Below, one piece after another: positions 57,701 through 64,000 of a stretch of 64,000 bases of DNA; position 1 is the first letter of the stretch; the number at the start of each line of letters is the position of its first letter. This stretch comes from Cytospora piceicola (taxonomy: Eukaryota > Ascomycota > Sordariomycetes > Diaporthales > Cytosporaceae). Position numbers and translations under genes: made by a program. Location of the stretch: assembly GCA_023375675.1 (NCBI GenBank), contig JALQBC010000061.1:1-64000 (forward strand), read 5' to 3'. The notes below the pieces were generated by a model, which did no database searches, was not told the DNA's origin, and saw only the letters and a program-made list of their open reading frames with translations.

Positions 57701-59382
57701 AGTTGCAAAGTATCTCTACCGTTCAATCTCGATGATTCGAAGCAATTCGAATTCTCAAGCTTCGTACTGGCTGATGTCCCTGGCTTCCATCGCGAAAGTG
57801 TTGGAGCCTTGAGCGCGCCTCAACTTTTGACTCACCTCATGTGCTCAGCCACCCAACCGCCGCCACCGCTCCTTTCTAACCCCTGAACTTGCAGAGCGGC
57901 TGCCTGGAAATTCTTTAGGTATGAAATGTTTCAGGTGCAGAACCATCCTGAACGTGGTGACCATATCGGAGCACCAAGCCTGCCGGATGGGCTCACGGCT
58001 GCCTGGTGTAGTATGACGGTCATGAGTAGATATGCAGATAGCAATACAAAGGTGATGTCGCAGCTCCGGGTTTGTCACGTCTTATAGCCGTCACTATGAT
58101 GGATTACGACCTCAGAACAGCACACTCACCTTGAGCAGCTGCAACAGTTGGGGGATAATGTCGAGCTAGAATTTGAGAGCCTACTTAGGTACGTAAGAGC
58201 CCTAGGCACCAGATCACCGCCAGATGAACCATGAAACAGGACTGACGCCATCCGCATGTGTAGCGGATGCAAAGATAATGATGCACCACCAGCTGATATC
58301 CCCCCTTTGTCCAAACACCCCCCTCCGTTCATGCCCCCCCGTCCTGGGGCACAACAAAGACCCCTCCCTCATTCCAACTAGGGGTCAAGTAGGTGAGCGT
58401 TCGGGAACAGCGCGACGTGAAGCGCGGCCGCTCCCCAGCGGCGCGACCGGCTGTGCTCGTTGGACCTTCGCCAACCCAAATCGAGGCGTTTGACCTTCCT
58501 GTCGGCACTCCTTCCTGGAGCGATGGCCAGAGGTGGAAGGTCGGAAATCTCCCGGGCCTAGCCCCGGACGCTGGCTTCGGAGCCAAGTAGCAACCCACGC
58601 GGCACTTCTTGAGTTTGTTTGTCTGCTCGTCCGTGTGCAAGAAGATCACGGTGGATGCCCTTTCTATCGCGCTTATCTCCTTCAGAAAGAAATCCCGCCT
58701 GACTGGAACCCACGGACAAGGATTTCTGGGATCGATTCCAGTCTCCTTCCGTGCCGCGACATTGACTGCATCTGTCAATGCCGCGGTTGTTTTGATCCTA
58801 CTCGACTACTCTCCACAGCAGGCGCTTTGCCGTGAACCCTGTACCATAATAGGGAGAGGACTGCCACTCGATCTGGATGACTATGCACCGCGGCGTTTCG
58901 TGACGCATTGACGGGATCGAAGTGGTCTTCCGCCGGTCCACCCCAAGCCTGTACATCAACAGGGCTGGGTGGTTTGAAACCGGCATCGGACTCGGCATCG
59001 CAGCCATCCAAACTGACAATAAGGATATGACGGCACTGCGGAGACCGATGTTGATCGCCCAAGAGGCATCACTTCTGCAGTTGTGATACCACTAGGCAAT
59101 GCAACATGGTTCGATCATGCTCTTTGCCACGATCGAACCATCAACAAGGTAGGCAGCAGGTAAACTGCTACTAACCTCCCTCAAGTCCATTCTGTGGTCA
59201 TGAGGGTATATGAGCCTTTTTATGTCCTGCTCAGGACAAATGGCGGCCGCGGCGGTTTTCTTCCTGCCTGCGCGACACCGTGAAGCAGTTTTAGGTCCTG
59301 CTCGGGACCAAGCTGCCAGTAGACCGTTCGATGGGAGGACGAAGATTGCCATATCAAGCCCACTCAGTGAGAGTAAAGTAAA
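57701..59382. other. Gene-poor region with degenerate coding-like pieces
   Basis: About 1.7 kb. Overlapping frames of 60-150 codons on both strands match nothing I know. A plus-strand stretch at about 58911-59085 reads as DGIEVVFRRSTPSLYINRAG and onward for about 58 codons, out of frame with what precedes it. It could be another gene fragment. Confidence 0.4.
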
Positions 59383-59652
59383 GGGGTCAAGGGAGACGAC
59401 TGCTCTCGCCTTGGAACCAGCTAGTGAGGGTCTCCACTCATGTTCCGGTCCGACGAGCTCACACTCATACAACACCGCAAGCGTTGCCAGGGTTCTGTGA
59501 ATTTGCAAAGGGCAAAGGCTCGTGCCGATGCAGATCCTCATGCCTCCTCCAAGCATCAAGTCGACACTTTTCGTAACTGCCAGAGGCTCTTCGGAGCATC
59601 TCTTCGTCTCACCACCCTCTTCCTCGTGTGGCCAAAGTTCCGGCCTGGAATG
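59383..59652 (-). pseudogene. Cytochrome P450 C-terminal fragment (heme-binding region)
   Basis: An open minus-strand stretch contains LMLGGGMRICIG, close to the P450 heme signature FxxGxRxCxG; the first aromatic is Leu. The Cys codon is at 59530-59532. It is followed by an L-helix-like RTLATLAVLYECELV and a terminal WRP...AVVSLDP pattern typical of P450 C-termini. Upstream, EHSRPELWPHEEEGGE resembles the PERF/W loop. No I-helix, K-helix ExxR or N-terminal membrane anchor was seen, and there is no ATG at the head of this frame. I read it as the remnant of a degraded P450 gene; a functional gene is unlikely. Confidence 0.5.
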
Positions 59653-60717
59653 CTCGGTGTATTGCCCATATTTGCTTTTGTTTTTGCATACGAGATGAGG
59701 ACTCAGCGAGGCCAGGAACGGCAAGAAAGAGGGAGGCGGGCGAGACGAAGTTGACTGGAGGGACTGTTTGAGATGTGGTCAGCGTTGAAGGAGAGAGCAG
59801 ACTCGTGGAGATTCGACATACACACAAGTATTTGTTGCCGTCCGAAAGATCAAAAGACCTCCCTCGTTCGGCGACAACCGGTATATATCGTGCCGCAGCA
59901 TAGCTCGCTAGGTCGCGCGAGCAAGAGTGACGCAGCAGAGGCAGCCACAGGGAGGGCTAACCTCGCGTAAATACGTGTTCACAGCATGGTCCTATTGGCA
60001 TGATTGATGAAGAACTTGTCTTCTTCAGCCCCAGATGATCGGGGTGGTAAGACTGAATGCAGCGGATGGGGACGTTGTTTGGTCGAAGGTTGGGCCTCGG
60101 TAAGCATGTGTCGTACTTATACATACACGATAAGCATTACGTAACCAAACCTAACCCTGAATGACCTCAGGTCATGAACAGGTCATGAAGGGACCCTTGA
60201 TATTGTTCTGACATGCCCATACTGATTCTGAATTGACGAGCCTGGTTATTCGACGACCGACGAGGTTGTAAGGCAGTACTCCCATTCAACAAGCATACCG
60301 ATGACATGGACCCAAGATGGTATAGAAAATGAGGCAGATGAAGCAGCGGGTAGCATTGAAGGGGCATTGGTTGCAGCCGCATGCACCCTCCAGCTCTGAC
60401 GGCTGTGGGCTATTTTTAAAGTAACAATTGCGGTGCTGATTTGATACTTAGTATACTCGAGACTTCGGGATTTCTCTAACTAACCCCCAATGATGATATC
60501 CAAGTTCCTTATAGTGACTGAGCAACGCCTCACGAAACGTACCCTGTAAACCTCCGGAGGTGTATCTGGCCATGGATCCATTATCGGCTATAAGCCTATC
60601 TTGTAATATCCTGAACTTTGTTGAAGCAACAAAGGGGCTTGTGTCTTCGGCAAGACAGCTCTCCCAACTGGGCGCACGAGAAGAATTTATTGAGATTGAC
60701 GTCTTGAACCGAGACTA
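59653..60717. other. Non-coding stretch between relics
   Basis: About 1.1 kb. Short frames only, no recognised motif or RNA gene. It contains a TGACCTCAGGTCA-like imperfect palindrome near 60163. Confidence 0.45.
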
Positions 60718-61171
60718 ACAGACATGGATTATTCGGACAACACCCCAAACTTATAGGCCCGGAAGTAGCCTGGTTGCCGAAGAAACGTCGATATGCTCGC
60801 TCGGCTCCCAGTGCACTCGGGTCGCAACCGACCTCCTTGGGGTGTTGGGAAACCTCAGCGTGGACAGTAAAGGTGGTGCTCGCCGTCATGTTGAGAGTCT
60901 CTACAAGGCCTTCGTTGCGGCTTGGAAGCAAGAGGAGGTATGTAGGCTGAGGAGGCGGCTGAACAGGATCAGCACCGGCGTTCACAGAGAACTGGCCACG
61001 TACGACAGGAGGAAGATTCTTCGGCGACTGGATGAGCTGGAGGTTCCAGGATACCGTTCTCAACTCGAGGCTCTTCGACAGGATTTCAAAAGAGGGTTCG
61101 AGGTAATGTCTGATAGGTTCCAGAAGGAAGAGTCGAGGAATAGTACTATGGACCACGCGCATAGCATGTGA
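60718..61171 (+). pseudogene. Orphan fragment of the N-terminal domain of a fungal STAND/NLR-type protein
   Basis: A plus-strand frame open from 60718 to a stop at 61171 reads ETSICSLGSQCTRVATDLLG, then SLYKAFVAAWKQEEVCRLRR, then LEVPGYRSQLEALRQDFKRG. The pattern, C..VA.DLL..L..L....., followed by a WK-type basic helix and a long coiled stretch, is that of the N-terminal domain preceding NACHT or ankyrin regions in many ascomycete STAND receptors. No ATG starts this frame and no nucleotide-binding domain follows; the next 600 bases contain a kinase fragment on the other strand. It is probably a broken gene, or an exon whose partner lies upstream beyond a missed splice site. Confidence 0.45.
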
Positions 61172-61764
61172 AGGACGCCCACTGTCGAGGCGGGTACTTC
61201 GAGACAGGAATTAGTATCCAGCTGGGAGAGGGAGAAATAGATAGAGGGAACAGAAAGGGGGGGATAATCCAATTCTCTCGCCTACATAGCAAAGCAAGGT
61301 CAATCTCGTTCATCACAGAGTTGACATTGCGCTGCCAGCAGCGGATTGTCTTGCAAGCCACTACTTCACCAGTCCGCTTGTGCACACCTACCCTGACCAC
61401 GCCGAATGCAATCTGTGAGATCGTTTGATGGACTATTATGTCGCCGAGTCGTACTTGTGTAGGCTTCGGACTGTCTTCTAGCGAGAGGGAGCCCTAACGA
61501 GCGGAGCGTTACTTCGAAGATGTTGATAACAATTGATGTTAGTTGCGAAGATGGTGCGTGCTTGCCCCATTATATTGAATGCAACCATGCAGGTTCCGGA
61601 AAGAGGAGTCAGAAGAAACAGACCACTGTATATGGTAATGAAGGTTGCCTCCCCCGTTCTCTTTCTTCCCCGTTCCTCTCCCCAATCCCCCTTCTCCCCC
61701 TCTTCCGCTCTCCTTCCTTGTTCTCACGATCTCGTCCGTCTCCTACCGAAGAAGTGTTCTAGCA
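61172..61764. other. Intergenic stretch upstream of the 647-residue gene, containing a kinase relic
   Basis: It includes the kinase fragment annotated at 61284-61454 and a pyrimidine-rich leader (61645-61745) directly before the ATG at 61765. Confidence 0.5.
61284..61454 (-). pseudogene. Protein kinase N-lobe fragment
   Basis: On the minus strand the frame reads VRLGDIIVHQTISQIAFGVV then RVGVHKRTGEVVACKTIRCW and NVNSVMNEIDLALL. This matches the glycine-loop region, the ATP-anchoring Lys of VAxK (codon at 61350-61352) and the helix-C Glu of Ser/Thr kinases. The glycine loop is eroded (QIAFG instead of GxGxxG). After DLALLC a possible GTAGGC donor occurs, but no catalytic-loop HRD or DFG was found downstream. 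It appears to be a relic. Confidence 0.5.
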
Positions 61765-63708
61765 ATGGCGTCCATGACAAAGAGGGACCTACAACCAGAC
61801 GACCCACCACAACAACATCCGAAACGCGTCCGAACAGCGGGGCGGAAACCACTCGCAGACGCGACCCCGACTTCAGGCCAGGCGCCCAGGCGAAGCCACC
61901 TGGCTGGTGAAAGAAGCACACAGTCGAAGCTAGATGGAGCTAGAAGCTCTGTCCCTATCACGACGCCCCTGACAAGTATCGGCACAGGGGTAGTAAGAGA
62001 CGATGCGGGCTCTGAGGCAAGCTTGATACCACGGGGACGCGGTCGACATGACAGCGACGCAGACGCTATAAAGCAGGACTTCGATGATGGTATGGTATCC
62101 TCTTGCACCATATCAGATTCACCTACACGGCCGGGGGAGCAACGCCGGCCCAGTCCGGCAGGTAGCATACCGTCTATCCGACGCGGTTCGAGCGAGGAGG
62201 ACAGGCCTGAAAAGGTCTACAAGGCCTACTGGAAGAACGCAAACAAGTTCTTCGGTACTTGGCTGCAGGCCTTCAAGGAGAGCGGCTGCTCGGAGGGCGA
62301 GTTCCTACGTCTCACGAGAGGCATCGTCCGGGAGCTAGGCAGTCAAAAGGCCGGCGGTGGCCAGTCTGATACGGACGGATCCCAATCAGACAGTGCAGGC
62401 GACCGAGGGAGGCTCAAGGCACCAAGAGCCCCGGGCGCCGTTCTGGACGAATCGCAGCCAATCCAGACCTTGTCGTCAGAATCTACGGGGGTAGCTAACG
62501 GTACTTCTTCGCCTCATCTCCAGCCCATAGCGGAACTAAACTTAGCGGCCGGCAAGCAGAGGCAGGAGAAGGCAGCAGCCCCAACAACTCTGGTCGAGTC
62601 CCTCTGCAGCCGGATGCACAACCAGGCTGCAGGTGAGGAAACACTAGAAGACGACTTGGACAGGCTGTCAGCAGCAAAACGGATCGAGGCCAAGGACTTC
62701 GGCGGTAGGGTTTCGTCACGCGAGATCTGTATCCTAGGGACCGCAATCCTAGACGATGTTTTTGGGCACCGGGGGCAGAAGAGGCTAGCTAATCTCTTCT
62801 TCAATCTCTACTCTCGCCGTGCAGACCAGCAGCTGAGGCGGTCTCTCCATAGCATGGGGGGCCCGGTGGCCGATCAGATCTTTCGGGACGGCTGCGTTGA
62901 GCTTTCCAACTTTACCAAACGGTGGGCGCACGCTGTTCAAAACGATTTCAGCGGGTTGTCCGTGGTGGACGACATTCGAGTCCTCGACGCGAAGGTGTCC
63001 GTGGTAAAGGAGTGGGCTGAGTGGTCGAGAGAAGGCGAGACGAACGAGAATGTTTCAGTCTTCCTGGAGAGGAACGGCATACCCCGACAAAAAAGCATTT
63101 GCATAGCCAGCCGGATCGCCCGGTACCTGGGCAGGAGATTCAATCTTCAAGCTAGACAGATCACTAAAAAGATCTATGCATGGAAGCCATATGGTATCTT
63201 AGAGAGGCAGTTCGGGCCGGGCGTATTCGCCCTGATCCCCAAGAGCCTTCTAACCTGCTATAGCAAGCTGCGCTCGACCGAGGGGTCTAAAAAGGAGCAG
63301 AAGTTCCAAATGGTGGTAGAGTCAATCGCGGCCGAGCTCCCTATGCTCCGAGACATCTGCGACGCGTGTAATACGCACGTCGTCCAGCCTGTGCTGGCCG
63401 CAGACGGAATACAGGATAGCGTGAATCATGTGGGGAAGATAGACGTGGCTGGTATCAGGATGGCGCTGGATGGAGAGGTCAAGATGCTCTATCAGACGAG
63501 TATTTGTGAGCTTTTATCCCTTACTCCAGGCTTGCCTCTCCCGGGGTCGACTGAGGAGGTAGGAGTTTTGGACAAAGACGACCGAGAGGGAAGAGCAGAG
63601 AGCAGAGAGTACGAAGAGGGAACGGATGAACCCTGGGAAGGAATACGAGACACCTGGGAAGGGGAACAGGTCCAAGACGATGTACAATATAGTGAGGACG
63701 AACATTGA
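61765..63708 (+). CDS. Unrecognised 647-residue protein, intact single exon
   Basis: I do not recognise this family. I take the ATG at 61765 because the frame upstream (61645-61764) codes only a pyrimidine-rich Pro/Leu/Ser string. The first 150 residues are polar and low-complexity, with a basic patch (HPKRVRTAGRKPL) that could be a nuclear signal. A compact helical region starts at about 165 (EKVYKAYWKNANKFFGTWLQ). A longer one runs from about 325 to 585, with RRADQQLRRSLHSMGGPVAD, FLERNGIPRQKSICIASRIA and KKIYAWKPYGILERQFGPGV. The last 60 residues are acidic. There is no signal peptide, membrane helix or catalytic motif I can name. It lies next to relics of STAND, kinase and P450 genes, and its codon use is less C/G-ending than that of KES1 or FBA1. 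Confidence 0.75.
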   Translation: MASMTKRDLQPDDPPQQHPKRVRTAGRKPLADATPTSGQAPRRSHLAGERSTQSKLDGARSSVPITTPLTSIGTGVVRDDAGSEASLIPRGRGRHDSDADAIKQDFDDGMVSSCTISDSPTRPGEQRRPSPAGSIPSIRRGSSEEDRPEKVYKAYWKNANKFFGTWLQAFKESGCSEGEFLRLTRGIVRELGSQKAGGGQSDTDGSQSDSAGDRGRLKAPRAPGAVLDESQPIQTLSSESTGVANGTSSPHLQPIAELNLAAGKQRQEKAAAPTTLVESLCSRMHNQAAGEETLEDDLDRLSAAKRIEAKDFGGRVSSREICILGTAILDDVFGHRGQKRLANLFFNLYSRRADQQLRRSLHSMGGPVADQIFRDGCVELSNFTKRWAHAVQNDFSGLSVVDDIRVLDAKVSVVKEWAEWSREGETNENVSVFLERNGIPRQKSICIASRIARYLGRRFNLQARQITKKIYAWKPYGILERQFGPGVFALIPKSLLTCYSKLRSTEGSKKEQKFQMVVESIAAELPMLRDICDACNTHVVQPVLAADGIQDSVNHVGKIDVAGIRMALDGEVKMLYQTSICELLSLTPGLPLPGSTEEVGVLDKDDREGRAESREYEEGTDEPWEGIRDTWEGEQVQDDVQYSEDEH

Positions 63709-64000
63709 TATCTATATATACAATAGCAAAGATAAAAGCAATCAACCGAGGTATATCTAGGTAGGTCGATCGTTTAGCTAACGAAGCACTCCAGTTAGAC
63801 CTGACATCTGGGTCATTCATTACCCCATTTGCCCCCGTTCTCTGATATATCTCTTTAGTACCGCCATCATCAAATCTATCTCGCCTCCTCGTGGTCGTTC
63901 ACCGTTTCTCTAGCTCCCATCTCCCAGCTCTCGCTACTCGTCTGTCCTCTGCTACAGGGTTGAGTCCACTTTCTCCAGGGCTTCTGCTTCCCCTCCGCAC
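63709..64000. other. 3' flank of the 647-residue gene
   Basis: 292 bases to the window edge, with a TATCTAGGTAGGT motif near 63754. No further gene start is visible. Confidence 0.5.

Noticed and set aside
58329..58778. 149-codon minus-strand frame
   Set aside because: No motif, overlapped by plus-strand frames of similar length, in a region with degenerate sequence; not distinguishable from chance.
60596..61162. 188-codon minus-strand frame
   Set aside because: It is antisense to the STAND-type fragment, which has the recognisable pattern; no motif of its own.
1..64000. CRISPR array or bacterial operon structure
   Set aside because: The sequence is eukaryotic (spliced genes, mitochondrial presequences); no regularly spaced repeats were seen.

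Overview
The window is from a filamentous ascomycete (Pezizomycotina, most likely Sordariomycetes). The evidence is short GT-AG introns with CTAAC-type branch points, GC-rich exons, a Zn2Cys6 regulator, a SAT4-type membrane protein, a fungal STAND N-terminal relic, and a 3.6-kb AT-rich island nearly devoid of CpA/TpG, the footprint of repeat-induced point mutation (RIP). Coordinates of spliced genes were built by hand from the sequence; where a junction is doubtful I say so.

Layout. 1-986 is low-complexity sequence with a 61-base exact duplication and long C runs, probably partly an assembly problem. 987-8968 holds two minus-strand secretory-pathway genes: the vacuolar sorting receptor VPS10 and a SUN-family (GH132) cell-wall protein with a long pyrimidine-rich leader. 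9.0-13.65 kb is non-coding, and 13.66-17.31 kb is the RIP island. 17.5-21.5 kb encodes a very long CorA-like protein. 22.8-26.8 kb has a GT31 glycosyltransferase and an Osh4/Kes1 oxysterol-binding protein. 27.6-35.9 kb has fructose-bisphosphate aldolase, a Zn2Cys6 factor and the succinate dehydrogenase flavoprotein.

36.95-41.77 kb is the most coherent functional unit. It has a MaoC/HTD2-type hydratase, a family III CoA-transferase and an acyl-CoA dehydrogenase, all with mitochondrial-type N-termini; the last two are divergent from one promoter. Together they could activate, oxidise and hydrate a branched C5 (itaconate- or mesaconate-like) or related acid. 42.1-49.6 kb is dense: a Nudix (CoA pyrophosphatase-like) gene, a CTR copper transporter with tandem copper-element-like motifs upstream, 3-hydroxyanthranilate dioxygenase (BNA1, with a GC-AG intron), an FAH-family acylpyruvase and a SAT4-type membrane protein. 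A secreted GH105 follows at 51.1 kb.

52.5-61.7 kb is a gene-poor accessory stretch. It holds one unrecognised spliced gene, a tRNA/SINE-like relic, a perfect 20-bp palindrome, and decayed pieces of a cytochrome P450, a STAND-receptor N-terminal domain and a protein kinase. It is followed by an intact, unrecognised 647-residue gene at 61,765-63,708, the best candidate for a new family here.
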